A stretch of DNA of 64,000 nucleotides, taken from assembly GCF_002005305.1 (NCBI RefSeq), contig NZ_CP014782.1:1860001-1924000 (forward strand), given 5' to 3'. Below are positions 8,839-18,324 of this stretch, one piece after another. Position numbers and translations under genes: made by a program. The notes below the pieces were generated by a model. It made no database searches, was not told the origin of the DNA, and saw nothing but the letters and a program-made list of their open reading frames with translations. This DNA comes from Shewanella psychrophila. Its GTDB lineage: Bacteria; Pseudomonadota; Gammaproteobacteria; Enterobacterales; Shewanellaceae. Each line of letters begins with the position of its first letter. Within the stretch, counting starts at the first letter, position 1.

Positions 8839-10314
8839 GTGAGTAGTTCAACACTAGACTTAAGACAAAGCAATAAAGAAAACGGCGACAGCCCGTCTAA
8901 GAGCAGTAATGTATTGACTAGAATCGTCGATACTAAGGCTGCACATATGGAAGCATTGAAGCTACGCTTTCCGGAAGCGAGCCTTAAACCCAAAATATCA
9001 GATCGCAGTTTGTTCGAGGCATTAAGGGCGCCAAATGCCGGTTTTATCTTCGAATGCAAGAAAGCCAGCCCATCCAAAGGCCTTATCCGAACGGATTTCG
9101 ATGTCGAAGCCATAGCCGATGTCTACAATGACTATGCTGCTGGGATCTCGGTACTCACAGATGAGCAGTTCTTTCAGGGCGATATGGATTATATTCCCAA
9201 AGTCCGCGCCCGTGTTAAGCAGCCAATCCTGTGTAAGGATTTTTTCATCGATAGCTATCAAGTTAAGCTCGCCGCCCACCAAGGCGCAGATGCTATCCTA
9301 TTGATGCTTTCCGTACTCGATGATGACCGATACTTAGCTCTGGCCTGCGAAGCAGACAAGTACCACCTCGACATACTCACAGAGGTGAGCAATGAAGCCG
9401 AGCTCGAGCGCGCCATTACACTCAATGCCAACATTATCGGCATCAATAACCGTAACCTGCGTGACTTGTCTACCGACTTGGCCACGACAGAGGAGCTTGC
9501 GCCTCGTATACCGTCAGATCGTGTGGTGATCAGCGAATCAGGGATATACAATCAGGCACAGGTTCGACGCTTGAGTCCATTAGTAGATGGCTTCCTGGTC
9601 GGCAGCTCACTGATGGCAGCTGATGACTTAGACTTGGCTTGTCGTACATTGACGCTCGGCCACAACAAGGTCTGCGGTCTCACATCGGTAGAAGATGCAA
9701 ATGTTGTCGCCGATGCTGGCGCTATTTATGGTGGTCTCATTTTCGCCGAAAAGTCACCTCGCTATATCACGCCAGACAATGCTAAGTCTCTGGTAGCTAC
9801 TCATCGGTTCTCGGGTACGCAGCTCAATTTTGTCGGTGTATTTGTTAACGCGTCGGCTAAGACTATCGCCGATATAGCATCATCACTCGAGCTGTTTGCG
9901 GTGCAACTCCACGGCAGTGAGTCTGAGTATGATATCGCTCAAGTTCGAATCGCCTTAGAAGCCACGAACAGCAAGGCGCAGATTTGGAAAGCTGTGGCGA
10001 TTAAACTTGATCCGGAGCAAACCGACAGTGAGCTTGCTATTCCCACAAATGTCGATCGCATCTTGTTCGACAGCAAAAGCAACAAGGCAACTGGCGAGCA
10101 ATTTGGTGGAACAGGCCTTAGCTTCGACTGGCAACAGTCACTACCAAATAAACAAGACGCCATGCTTGCTGGCGGTTTAGATGCAGACAATGCCAATAAC
10201 GCGAGCAAACAAGGATTTTATGGCCTGGACTTTAACTCAGGCCTAGAGAGTGCACCGGGGCAGAAAGATCATCATAAGATCGCCGCCGCTTTTAGCGCCC
10301 TCAGACAGTATTAA
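8839..10314 (+). CDS. trpCF: Fused indole-3-glycerol-phosphate synthase / phosphoribosylanthranilate isomerase
   Basis: The TrpC domain (about residues 50-275) carries 'ECKKASPSKG', 'ILCKDFFID', 'LTEVSNEAE', 'INNRNLRDL' and 'ISESGI'. The TrpF domain follows from 'KVCGLTSVEDA' (catalytic Cys) to 'GGLDADN' and 'GLDFNSGLES'. I chose GTG 8839 because AGGAG (8827-8831) stands 7 bases before it and it begins 16 bases after the trpD stop. An ATG at 8812 would overlap trpD. Even so, the N-terminus is some 30 residues longer than E. coli TrpCF before the first conserved segment, and Ser/Asn-rich. Confidence 0.94.
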   Translation: MSSSTLDLRQSNKENGDSPSKSSNVLTRIVDTKAAHMEALKLRFPEASLKPKISDRSLFEALRAPNAGFIFECKKASPSKGLIRTDFDVEAIADVYNDYAAGISVLTDEQFFQGDMDYIPKVRARVKQPILCKDFFIDSYQVKLAAHQGADAILLMLSVLDDDRYLALACEADKYHLDILTEVSNEAELERAITLNANIIGINNRNLRDLSTDLATTEELAPRIPSDRVVISESGIYNQAQVRRLSPLVDGFLVGSSLMAADDLDLACRTLTLGHNKVCGLTSVEDANVVADAGAIYGGLIFAEKSPRYITPDNAKSLVATHRFSGTQLNFVGVFVNASAKTIADIASSLELFAVQLHGSESEYDIAQVRIALEATNSKAQIWKAVAIKLDPEQTDSELAIPTNVDRILFDSKSNKATGEQFGGTGLSFDWQQSLPNKQDAMLAGGLDADNANNASKQGFYGLDFNSGLESAPGQKDHHKIAAAFSALRQY

Positions 10315-10386
10315 TATATTGAACTTTAAGATTATTTATCAGATTAAACTTTGAAATTATAGTCGGCGTGTAGAACGCAGAAATTA

Positions 10387-10456
10387 AGTATGAGGTTTAG
10401 GAGCGTGCGCGGAGTTTGTGCTTACAAATGAGCACACGTGACAACAAGATCATACT
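10387..10456. repeat. Two-armed inverted repeat in the trpCF-trpB spacer
   Basis: The unusually long 186-base gap between trpCF and trpB contains an outer inverted pair (AGTATGA 10387-10393; TCATACT 10450-10456) enclosing an inner pair (TGTGCT 10417-10422; AGCACA 10431-10436). It lacks a T-run, so it is not an obvious terminator. It may be a processing or stability element, or a dispersed extragenic repeat. Confidence 0.5.
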
Positions 10457-10500
10457 CAATAGCAAGTACTACTCGCTGAACAACACTTTAGGATAACCTT

Positions 10501-11712
10501 ATGACCAAACTCGACCCCTACTTCGGCGAATACGGCGGTATGTACGTACCGCAGATATTAGTGCCTGCACTAAAACAGCTCGAAACGGCGTTTATTGAAG
10601 CTCAAGAAGATGAAGCCTTTCAAGCCGAATTCAGTGATCTTTTGAAAAACTATGCAGGTCGCCCAACGGCACTGACATTGACCCGAAACTTGAGTCCAAA
10701 TCCTCTGGTAAAAATCTATCTCAAGCGCGAAGACCTGCTTCACGGCGGCGCCCACAAGACCAACCAGGTTTTGGGTCAGGCCTTGCTTGCCAAACGCATG
10801 GGTAAGAAAGAGATCATCGCCGAAACAGGTGCTGGCCAACACGGTGTAGCAACCGCCCTCGCCTGTGCACTGTTAGATCTAAAATGTAAGGTCTACATGG
10901 GCGCTAAAGACATAGAGCGTCAGTCTCCTAACGTCTTTAGAATGAAGCTAATGGGCGCAGAAGTTATTCCCGTCACATCTGGCTCATCTACCCTGAAAGA
11001 TGCCTGTAACGAAGCCATGCGAGACTGGTCAGGCAGCTATGAAAAAGCTCACTACTTACTTGGTACCGCTGCCGGGCCGCATCCTTTCCCCACTATCGTG
11101 CGTGAATTTCAACGCATGATTGGCGAAGAAACCAAGAAACAACTTTTTGAGCGTGAAGGACGTCTTCCCGACGCGGTTATTGCCTGTGTTGGTGGCGGCT
11201 CAAACGCCATCGGCATGTTCGCCGACTTCATCGATGAAGAAAGTGTACAACTTATCGGTGTAGAGCCTGCGGGTCTTGGTATCGATACCCCTATGCATGG
11301 CGCACCACTTAAGCACGGTAAAACAGGCATTTTCTTTGGCATGAAAGCACCGTTAATGCAAGACAGTGAAGGTCAAATCGAAGAGTCTTACTCTATATCG
11401 GCGGGACTCGATTTCCCATCGGTCGGTCCTCAGCATGCGCATCTTGCGGCTACCGGCCGCGCGACTTACGAGTCCGCAACAGATGATGAAGCACTTGACG
11501 CCTTCCAGCTGCTCGCCCGTTGTGAAGGGATTATCCCGGCGCTTGAGTCATCACACGCCATAGCATATGCACTCAAGCTTGCAGAAAAAGCCACCAAGGA
11601 AACCATCTTAGTGGTTAACCTATCTGGCCGAGGTGATAAAGATATCTTCACCGTCGCAGACATTCTAGAAAACCGTGAAAAAGCACAGGAGAGCGGCGAT
11701 GACCGAATCTAA
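10501..11712 (+). CDS. trpB: Tryptophan synthase beta subunit
   Basis: TrpB condenses indole with serine using PLP. The 403-residue protein has 'HGGAHKTNQ' with K86 as the PLP lysine, 'AETGAGQHGVA' and the phosphate-binding 'CVGGGSNAIG'. The ribosome site is AGGATAAC just before ATG. Length equals the family norm. It is preceded by a 186-base spacer instead of overlapping trpCF. Confidence 0.97.
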   Translation: MTKLDPYFGEYGGMYVPQILVPALKQLETAFIEAQEDEAFQAEFSDLLKNYAGRPTALTLTRNLSPNPLVKIYLKREDLLHGGAHKTNQVLGQALLAKRMGKKEIIAETGAGQHGVATALACALLDLKCKVYMGAKDIERQSPNVFRMKLMGAEVIPVTSGSSTLKDACNEAMRDWSGSYEKAHYLLGTAAGPHPFPTIVREFQRMIGEETKKQLFEREGRLPDAVIACVGGGSNAIGMFADFIDEESVQLIGVEPAGLGIDTPMHGAPLKHGKTGIFFGMKAPLMQDSEGQIEESYSISAGLDFPSVGPQHAHLAATGRATYESATDDEALDAFQLLARCEGIIPALESSHAIAYALKLAEKATKETILVVNLSGRGDKDIFTVADILENREKAQESGDDRI

Positions 11713-12517
11713 ACAAGCAGGCCGTTACCAGGCAGCATTTGCCGCACTGAAAGAAAAAAACCAAGGCGCGTTTGTGCCATTCGTGACCTTAGGCGATCCA
11801 AGCCCTGAACTGTCATTAAAGATCATCGACTGTTTAGTCGAAAATGGTGCCGATGCCCTGGAGCTGGGCTTCCCCTTTTCTGATCCATTGGCCGACGGCC
11901 CTGTTATTCAAGGTGCAAATCTACGCTCACTGGCAGCCGGTACTACACCGACTCAGTGTTTCGAGATGCTCACTGTCATTCGGGCTAAATATCCGGAGCT
12001 ACCCATCGGTCTTTTGCTTTATGCTAACTTGGTTTATACCAAGAGTATCGATAGCTTTTACGCTAAGGCTCAAGCTGCTGGTGTAGACTCGGTGCTTATC
12101 GCCGATGTGCCCGTTGAAGAAGCTGAGCCATTTATCGCATCTGCCAAGGCTCATAATGTAGCGCCTATCTTTATTGCACCGCCAAATGCAGATAGTGACA
12201 CCCTAAAGATGGTGAGCGATAAAGGTGAAGGTTATACTTATTTGCTTTCACGCGCCGGCGTCACAGGTACAGAGGCAAAAGCCGGGATGCCAATCAGTGA
12301 AATTTTATCTCGCCTCAAAGAGTACAACGGTGCGCCGCCACTACTGGGTTTCGGTATCGCTGAGCCTTCCCAAGTGAAAGAGGCTATTGAAGCTGGCGCT
12401 GCAGGCGTAATCTCAGGTTCTGCGGTAGTGAAGATTATTGCCGCTAATAAAGATGATGAAACCGCATTGTTAACTAAGCTTGGTGAATTTACCCGCAATA
12501 TGAAGGCCGCAACCTAA
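11699..12517 (+). CDS. trpA: Tryptophan synthase alpha subunit
   Basis: TrpA cleaves indole-3-glycerol phosphate and channels indole to TrpB. The 272-residue TIM barrel has 'LELGFPFSDPLADGP', giving E55 and D66 as counterparts of catalytic E49 and D60, and 'GFGIAEPSQV' plus 'GVISGSAVV' for phosphate binding. Start ATG 11699 has AGGAGAG upstream and overlaps the end of trpB by 14 bases; a longer in-frame ATG at 11675 is inside trpB without a ribosome site. Confidence 0.96.
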   Translation: MTESKQAGRYQAAFAALKEKNQGAFVPFVTLGDPSPELSLKIIDCLVENGADALELGFPFSDPLADGPVIQGANLRSLAAGTTPTQCFEMLTVIRAKYPELPIGLLLYANLVYTKSIDSFYAKAQAAGVDSVLIADVPVEEAEPFIASAKAHNVAPIFIAPPNADSDTLKMVSDKGEGYTYLLSRAGVTGTEAKAGMPISEILSRLKEYNGAPPLLGFGIAEPSQVKEAIEAGAAGVISGSAVVKIIAANKDDETALLTKLGEFTRNMKAAT

Positions 12518-12536
12518 AGCTTAACCAATAGACACC

Positions 12537-12570
12537 AGAGCGCCAACTCACAGAGTTGGCGCTCTTATTT
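12537..12570 (+). terminator. trp operon terminator
   Basis: A perfect 13-bp stem (12537-12549 with 12553-12565, core CGCCAACTC/GAGTTGGCG) and 3-base loop are followed by TTATTT, 20 bases after the trpA stop. Confidence 0.9.
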
Positions 12571-12591
12571 ACAGCTACACCACTGCAGTGA

Positions 12592-12966
12592 CTATATTTT
12601 TACAACGCTATCATAGGGATTTTTTGGATCAAACTTAACGTTTACCGATTTGCCATCCGGATATCGTTTCTGTTTTTGCTTAGCGCTCAAGCTTGAACTT
12701 TCACCAAACGATGAGTCTCTTCCAGAATAAGGCGTGCCGTTAACTTCATACTCATAAGTTAATTTTAAAACGTATTTAGTCTCGGTATACCTAACTTTTC
12801 TATCATTTTGTGTTTTAGTCTTTTGTTCTACCTTTTTAACAATTTCAGATGATGTAACATGCCCCTCAACAGACGGCCATTTAGAAACCTCCTGACCGCG
12901 CATACAAGCTTTTATCAAGACCACACCAAAAATAATGGCGAAAAAAAGCACAAGAATATTTTTCAT
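12592..12966 (-). CDS. DUF3592-type membrane-anchored protein
   Basis: The 124-residue protein begins with one hydrophobic helix (residues 4-21) and continues as an extracytoplasmic beta-rich domain. 'WPSVEGHVTSSEI', 'YEYEVNGTPYSG' and 'YPDGKSVNVKFDPKNP' are the features I associate with DUF3592. No function is known. It is convergent with trpA and stands alone; no operon partner is apparent. Confidence 0.7.
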   Translation of the reverse strand: MKNILVLFFAIIFGVVLIKACMRGQEVSKWPSVEGHVTSSEIVKKVEQKTKTQNDRKVRYTETKYVLKLTYEYEVNGTPYSGRDSSFGESSSLSAKQKQKRYPDGKSVNVKFDPKNPYDSVVKI

Positions 12967-13124
12967 AAATCCCTCTATATTACAACAAATTGAACCCCAA
13001 AATATTTCAGCAAACTTGATACTGATTTGTTAACTAAAATCTGTTCTTATGTATGTCTATGTAGAAAACTAAACCATATAGTTGAGATTAGTCATCCCAA
13101 TCTATTTAAGAATGTAATAACGAC

Positions 13125-13162
13125 AAATAAAAACGCCCGAGCATGCTCAGGCGTTTTTATTT
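13125..13162. terminator. Long symmetric terminator after the S9 peptidase gene
   Basis: A 13-bp perfect arm pair (13125-13137 and 13150-13162) encloses one C/A mismatch and the palindrome GAGCATGCTC. A- and T-runs on the outsides allow termination on either strand; it lies 24 bases after the S9 peptidase stop. Confidence 0.85.
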
Positions 13163-13185
13163 GTTAGCGGTAAGCAATGACTGAA

Positions 13186-15255
13186 TTAAGCGTCCTTCTT
13201 AACCGCCTCGAGATTAGCTTTATGATCTAGCTCATTCGCTGGCATCTCTTTACCGTCACTCTTCAGATAGTGATCCATCCAGCGCATCAGACGTAGATGA
13301 TAGTCATACTGAGCGGCAGCCTTACGGTTACCATGGCCTTCGCCCGGGTAGTAAACCAAACGTACCGTTTTCCCCTGCACCTTCATGTAGCGGTAAAGTT
13401 CCATAGATTGCGCTGGGTGAACACGGGGATCATCTTTACCATGCATAATAAGCAGTGGCGTTTCTGACTGACCCGCCCAATAAATTGGGCTACGCTCTAA
13501 GTACCACTGCCACTTATCCCAAGGGTAAGAGCGGGCATGCACCAGATGCATCTCGTTAGAGATATCGGTTGTACCAAACTTGGATAGCTGGTTAGTCACA
13601 CCGACAAACATCACGCTAGCTGCGAAATGCTTAGTCAGTTTGGTCGCCGCCCAAGCTGAGGCATAACCACCGTATGAACCACCGGTAATACCGACCTTCT
13701 TACTATCAACTAAGCCCATATCGACTAAATGGTCTTTAAACTCGACTAAATCATCGAACTCTTTACCAGCATAATCATTCTGACCAAGCTTTGAGTAGTC
13801 GACACCTTTACCCGTACTACCACGGTAGTTCGGGTAAAACACTGCATAACCTTGAGTCGCGCCCAGCTGACCAGGACGGGAATAATTGGTCAGCCAACCG
13901 TCTTTGTCATGACTCTCTGGACCGCCGTGTACCGACATGATAAGTGGATAACGTTGACCCTTTTTATAATCCAGTGGGTAAATAAGTACGCCACCTATCT
14001 CTACACCATCTTTCGCGTTAAACGAAATAGACTCTTGCTTAGCCAGGCGTTTGTCATCGAGCCAAGTGTTCGAGTTACTCAAGCGGCTCACTTTGTGCTT
14101 ACTACCACGCAGCATATAGACTTCATTTGGATGCTTATCGGTATTGGCGCGAAGTGCAATGGTCTGGTCAGAATCTGAGAGGCTCAACTGAGAGGCGATA
14201 AACGTACCCGCTTTAACTACTTTTTGATAATCATTGCTACCAGGTTTGATTAAGCCAACAACCGAGTCAGTATCAATGTTAGTGATAAAGTAGAGCTCAT
14301 TTTTGTCATTTTTCCACTCGAAATCACTCACGTGACCTAAGTGATTGGGTAACCACTCACTGATCTTACCGGTTTTAGTTTCTGCGAGATAAAGACGGCC
14401 AGCGGCAGGATCGTGCTTATCTTCGGCGCCTAAAATAGCGACATACTTGCCATCATAAGAAAACTCGGCATCACCCAGCTTACCTTCGGTGATAAATGAG
14501 GTCATCACCTTCTGCTTCGCCACATTAACGATGTGCCACTGAGACTTCATGTACTTATCATCAATAAGCGCAGTTGGTTGAGTCTTCACTAACAGCCGCT
14601 CGCCATTTGATGACCACTGCACATCAGAGACATAGTCCTCAATGTTCCAGGCTACTGGTGTCAGCGGCTTATCGGTCACCGCCAAGTCAAGCACGAACAA
14701 TTGCTTATTCGTGAGGTTCTCTTCATAGACTTCGGCCATAAAGCCGAGCTTTTTAAGTTCTTTGACGCTTTTGTCTTTAGCTGGTTTGGCAATAATGGCG
14801 ATCTGCTTACCGTCATGGCTTAGGGCATAGCTAGCGACATCAGTCTCTTTTAGCGCTAGCGTCTTTTGCGCCTGACCACCGTTAAAAGGGATCTGATAAA
14901 GCGCGGTAAACTTGTCTTCGCCCATTTTGGCGAGAAAATAAATCAAGCTGCCATCTGCAGACCACTGAATGTTATTAACCGTCACCTGACCTGTGATGTA
15001 AGGGCGCTCGACGCCTTTATCATCCACAAGATAAAGCTCAGCCCAATGCAGTCCATTTTCTTCTTTATACAGCTCACGGGGCACATAGCGAGTAAAGGCA
15101 ACATTATCACCCGATGGACTCACTTGTGCTTGTGCGACTTGCTGTAAGCCAATCACTTCTTCAGCGGTCAAGGTATCGCTTGCGCTCGCAGTAAAACTAA
15201 ACAGGCCAAGGGATAAGGCTACGGCGTATTTAACAGCATTCAACTGTCTCTTCAT
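13186..15255 (-). CDS. Secreted S9 family prolyl oligopeptidase / acylaminoacyl-peptidase
   Basis: The 689-residue protein starts with a Sec signal peptide (KRQLNAVKYAVALSLGLFS, cleavage after ...SASA or SAS). The middle is a TolB/WD-like propeller and the C-terminal third is an alpha/beta hydrolase with 'GITGGSYGGYAS' (nucleophile S527), 'HGKDDPRVHPAQS' (Asp) and 'GEGHGN' (His). It should cut short peptides in the periplasm. ATG 15255 is preferred: the longer reading begins with TTG at 15273, and GGAG lies 12 bases before the ATG. Relative to substrate, the sequence gives no clue. Confidence 0.88.
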   Translation of the reverse strand: MKRQLNAVKYAVALSLGLFSFTASASDTLTAEEVIGLQQVAQAQVSPSGDNVAFTRYVPRELYKEENGLHWAELYLVDDKGVERPYITGQVTVNNIQWSADGSLIYFLAKMGEDKFTALYQIPFNGGQAQKTLALKETDVASYALSHDGKQIAIIAKPAKDKSVKELKKLGFMAEVYEENLTNKQLFVLDLAVTDKPLTPVAWNIEDYVSDVQWSSNGERLLVKTQPTALIDDKYMKSQWHIVNVAKQKVMTSFITEGKLGDAEFSYDGKYVAILGAEDKHDPAAGRLYLAETKTGKISEWLPNHLGHVSDFEWKNDKNELYFITNIDTDSVVGLIKPGSNDYQKVVKAGTFIASQLSLSDSDQTIALRANTDKHPNEVYMLRGSKHKVSRLSNSNTWLDDKRLAKQESISFNAKDGVEIGGVLIYPLDYKKGQRYPLIMSVHGGPESHDKDGWLTNYSRPGQLGATQGYAVFYPNYRGSTGKGVDYSKLGQNDYAGKEFDDLVEFKDHLVDMGLVDSKKVGITGGSYGGYASAWAATKLTKHFAASVMFVGVTNQLSKFGTTDISNEMHLVHARSYPWDKWQWYLERSPIYWAGQSETPLLIMHGKDDPRVHPAQSMELYRYMKVQGKTVRLVYYPGEGHGNRKAAAQYDYHLRLMRWMDHYLKSDGKEMPANELDHKANLEAVKKDA

Positions 15256-15509
15256 ATTTTGTAAAAACTCCAATCTGTTCGCTATCTTGTTATTATGATC
15301 TTGTTGTTACCATCTCGCTTTACCGCAGCATTATAGATTTATCGATAATAAAACGGAAACAAATGCAAAAGGGAGTTAACGTTATAAACTTTCACTATGA
15401 AATGAGCCTGAAAAACAAGAGACTGATTACAGAGAAAAGCAGTTTTATTAAGAGTAATAAATAAGTAAGCTCTCAATTGGATAAGCTAAGTCGTGACAGG
15501 ATATTAAAA

Positions 15510-15875
15510 ATGGAAACAATAATAGAGAAGCTTGAGCAGTATCGAGAAAGGAATGGCTTTGAACATACGAATTACACTACAAGGAAAGACAGCAGTGGTG
15601 ACCTTCGAGAAATAACCTTCAAACTCTCTGGCTGGCTTGGTCAAGTTCGTATCACAAAAGATATCGCCTCCAAATATCCGGCATTTAAAGACGGGTCGAA
15701 AATTAACTTATTGATGCTTGCTTACTTTGGTACTATGTTGGGCTATTACCTGCAGCAAAAACAGACATCATCACTCCTGTTTTCCCTGGTAATTGGCGGA
15801 TTTACAGCCTACTTTGCAGCTATGATATTAAGAGAGATAAGAATAACTGACCTCAAACGATTTTTGTTTGAGTAG
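15510..15875 (+). CDS. Hypothetical membrane protein
   Basis: A 121-residue protein of no family I recognise. The first ~65 residues are charged and soluble (METIIEKLEQYRERNG...), then two hydrophobic segments follow at about residues 68-82 and 87-105, and it ends with a basic tail. ATG 15510 has AGGA about 9 bases upstream; an upstream in-frame TTG (15477) has no ribosome site. It is followed by a broken reading frame and is not clearly in an operon. Confidence 0.55.
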   Translation: METIIEKLEQYRERNGFEHTNYTTRKDSSGDLREITFKLSGWLGQVRITKDIASKYPAFKDGSKINLLMLAYFGTMLGYYLQQKQTSSLLFSLVIGGFTAYFAAMILREIRITDLKRFLFE

Positions 15876-15882
15876 TTAAGGC

Positions 15883-16175
15883 TCAAGCCTCTTGGCTATC
15901 ATTTAACAATTCAGCCTATACCTTTTCAGCTTACGCAATTCGCAACCGTCTTGATTACAGCTTATGGTCATTCTCAAAGCTCTATAGATGCCAAGATAAT
16001 TCAACTTGCCGTAGCAGAGGTCTTAGGCACAGATAAAATCAATGCAACAAAATTCACAAGTATAGCAATGGCTGCTTCCCTAATGCTCACGGAGATTTTA
16101 GGGTATGGATTATGGCAAGCACAGGAAACTCAAGTCTCACAGCCTACTCGACGCCTGGATAAACCCCTTACCTAA
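15883..16175 (+). pseudogene. Possible C-terminal remnant of an ExeA/MshM-type AAA ATPase
   Basis: An open frame without a good start encodes 'LITAYGHSQSSIDAKIIQLAVAEVLG' region residues followed by a hydrophobic stretch 'SIAMAASLMLTEILGYGLW'. The first part resembles the end of secretion/MSHA AAA ATPases ('...AYxxxxxxIDAKxIxxAxxEVFG'), and a helix after it would fit. No Walker motifs are upstream, so at most this is a fragment. The call rests on a short stretch and could be chance. Confidence 0.25.
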
Positions 16176-16372
16176 GAGCTGGCGTCCTATACTGACGGCG
16201 AATCATATGCCTTAGATGAGATTAACGATTCATCAAGGACTTCAGCCTTGTTTCATATACATCATCTATGCTGTATATCAGCTAGGCTAAACCGCTTATG
16301 CTACTTGTTTACCCCGCCGCTCGTGTTACACTCGGGCTCTCAATTTTGAATAGCCATTTTGATAATATTCCT

Positions 16373-16924
16373 ATGAAACAACTGCTCGATTTTCTGCCTT
16401 TAGTCATCTTTTTTGCCGTCTATAAATTCTTCGATATCTATGTAGCCAGTGGCGCCTTAATCGCCGCAACAGCGCTGCAATTGATAGTCACCTATGCACT
16501 CTACAAGAAGATAGAGAAAATGCATCTGGTGACCTTCGTGATGGTGACCTTTTTCGGTACCCTCACCTTAGTATTTCATGATGACACCTTCATCAAATGG
16601 AAAGTAACTGTCGTTTACGCGCTATTTGCTATCGCTCTCGCAGTCAGCCAGTTCATCAATAAGCCTATCCTCAAGAGCATGCTAGGCAAAGAATTAGTCG
16701 TCGAAGACAGAATTTGGGCCCATGTCACCTGGTATTGGGTAACCTTTTTCATCGCCTGCGGCCTTATCAATATTTATGTGGCCTTCAGTTTGTCCCAAGA
16801 AACCTGGGTCAACTTCAAAGTATTTGGCTTAACCGCACTGACCTTGCTTAATACGGTCGTGACGGTGGTTTACCTGTTTAAACACATGCCTGAAGAACAT
16901 AAGAAAGAATTAACTAAGAAGTAA
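16373..16924 (+). CDS. yciB: Inner membrane-spanning protein YciB (septation protein A)
   Basis: The 183-residue protein begins 'MKQLLDFLPLVIFF' and has about five hydrophobic helices, with 'FFGTLTLVFHDDTFIKWK' and 'NIYVAF' typical of YciB/IspA septation proteins. It contributes to envelope integrity and division in enterics. ATG 16373 is chosen because the family starts at this MKQ; an in-frame ATG at 16298 would add 25 residues not expected. No strong ribosome site is visible. It is followed by yciI, as in related genomes. Confidence 0.93.
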   Translation: MKQLLDFLPLVIFFAVYKFFDIYVASGALIAATALQLIVTYALYKKIEKMHLVTFVMVTFFGTLTLVFHDDTFIKWKVTVVYALFAIALAVSQFINKPILKSMLGKELVVEDRIWAHVTWYWVTFFIACGLINIYVAFSLSQETWVNFKVFGLTALTLLNTVVTVVYLFKHMPEEHKKELTKK

Positions 16925-16996
16925 TCCGGCACTGATAAGAAGTCACTGAATATCGGTCATGGGTGCTTAGCTAGCCTAATAAAAGGAACTAAAACT

Positions 16997-17296
16997 ATGT
17001 GGTATATGATCTCATCACAAGATGTAGAGAACAGCTTAGAGAAACGCCTTGCCGCTCGCCCAGAGCATCTGGCACGCCTACAACAATTGGCCGATGAAGG
17101 TCGTCTGCTTGTTGCAGGTCCACACCCGGCTATCGACAATGAAAACCCGGGAGAAGCTGGGTTTACCGGTTCACTGGTGGTTGCGGATTTCCCATCGTTA
17201 GAAGACGCTCAAGCCTGGGCCGATGTAGACCCTTATATTGCTGCTGGCGTGTATGACAAGGTCATAGTTAAGCCATTTAAGCGCGTACTGCCGTAA
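16997..17296 (+). CDS. yciI: YciI family protein
   Basis: The 99-residue protein matches YciI: 'MWYMISSQDVENSLEKRLAAR', the conserved His/Asp pair in 'RPEHLARL' and 'DVDPYIAAGVY', and 'AGPHPA'. The fold is ferredoxin-like with a possible active site, but no reaction is assigned. AAAAGGAAC precedes the ATG. It lies 72 bases after yciB and 28 before xthA. Confidence 0.92.
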   Translation: MWYMISSQDVENSLEKRLAARPEHLARLQQLADEGRLLVAGPHPAIDNENPGEAGFTGSLVVADFPSLEDAQAWADVDPYIAAGVYDKVIVKPFKRVLP

Positions 17297-17324
17297 CATA
17301 CGTTTAGTAAAGGACTCTGAATAG

Positions 17325-18131
17325 ATGAAAATAGTATCTTTTAATATCAATGGCATTCGCGCCAGACTGCATCAACTCCAGGCGCTTATCGACACGCATC
17401 AGCCAGATGTTATTGGCCTACAGGAAACCAAGGCACACGATGATGTGTTCCCGGCTGCCGACGTCGAAGCCATGGGTTACAAGGTGCATTACCACGGTGG
17501 TAAGGCCCATTACGGCGTTGCCATGCTCTCTAAGCTCGAACCTATTAAGGTACAAAAAGGCTTCCCGACAGATAGCGAAGATGCTCAGCGCCGAATGATC
17601 ATGGGAACCTTCACCCAAGAAAATGGCCGTCCGTTAACTGTGCTTAATGGCTACTTTCCTCAGGGCGACAACATCAGCCACGAAACCAAGTACCCCGCCA
17701 AGCGTCAGTTCTATAAAGATCTGATGACTTACCTTAACGAGCACCACACGCCAGATGAAGATATCGCAATTATCGGTGATATCAATATCTCACCTGTTGA
17801 TCTCGACATAGGCATAGGCGAGCCAAACGCTAAACGTTGGTTAAAAACCGGTAAGTGTAGCTTTCAGCCAGAAGAACGTGAATGGCTGAAGACTCTAATG
17901 GATTGGGGATTACTGGATACTTTCCGCGAGCTGCACCCTGAGCGCACCGAGCGTTACTCTTGGTTCGATTACCGCAGTAAAGGTTTTGTGGATAACCGCG
18001 GCCTGCGCATCGATGTGGTACTGGCGACTAAGTCACTCAATGAACGTCTGGTCGAATCCGATGTAGATTACGAACTTCGCGCTATAGAGAAACCATCGGA
18101 TCACGCCCCGATCTGGAGCTCGTTTAAATAA
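17325..18131 (+). CDS. xthA: Exodeoxyribonuclease III
   Basis: The 268-residue protein is the Mg-dependent AP endonuclease/3'-5' exonuclease of base-excision repair. Motifs visible are 'NINGIRAR', 'QETKA' (metal Glu), 'NGYFPQG', 'IGDINISP' (Asp/Asn), 'RIDVVLAT' and 'PSDHAPIW' (catalytic His). Length equals the E. coli enzyme. AAAGGA stands about 9 bases before the ATG; it may be cotranscribed with yciI. Confidence 0.96.
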   Translation: MKIVSFNINGIRARLHQLQALIDTHQPDVIGLQETKAHDDVFPAADVEAMGYKVHYHGGKAHYGVAMLSKLEPIKVQKGFPTDSEDAQRRMIMGTFTQENGRPLTVLNGYFPQGDNISHETKYPAKRQFYKDLMTYLNEHHTPDEDIAIIGDINISPVDLDIGIGEPNAKRWLKTGKCSFQPEEREWLKTLMDWGLLDTFRELHPERTERYSWFDYRSKGFVDNRGLRIDVVLATKSLNERLVESDVDYELRAIEKPSDHAPIWSSFK

Positions 18132-18176
18132 CCACTGACGCTAGATAGCTTTAACTAGCTGACTGATTGAAATATA

Positions 18177-18212
18177 GGCCCATTGCAACTCTAAGCTGCA
18201 ATGGGCCTTTTT
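18177..18212 (+). terminator. Terminator after xthA
   Basis: An 11-bp perfect stem (GGCCCATTGCA/TGCAATGGGCC) with a 9-base loop and five Ts lies 45 bases after xthA. Confidence 0.9.
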
Positions 18213-18296
18213 GTTCCCCTCATAACCCGCACCCAGTAATTCACTATTTAAAAGTAATAGAGCTTTTATTCAGCTATAGCTGAGATTGCAAACTAA

Positions 18297-18324
18297 GGAT
18301 ATTAATTTGTTATCTTTAGTCACT
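18297..18324 (+). promoter_or_regulatory. Candidate AraC-family operator upstream of the FadD-like gene
   Basis: The stretch 18302-18323 matches 20 of 22 positions with 21361-21382 upstream of fadH. At the fadH copy, two AGTCATT half-sites lie 21 bases apart; here the second is AGTCACT (18318-18324) and the first is degenerate (GGATATT, 18297-18303). It is 138 bases before the FadD-like start. Confidence 0.55.

Noticed and set aside
10388..10430. A 13-residue ORF (MRFRSVRGVCAYK) in the trpCF-trpB spacer as a leader peptide
   Set aside because: No clear ribosome site, and it has no Trp codon; the stretch is better explained as a structured repeat.
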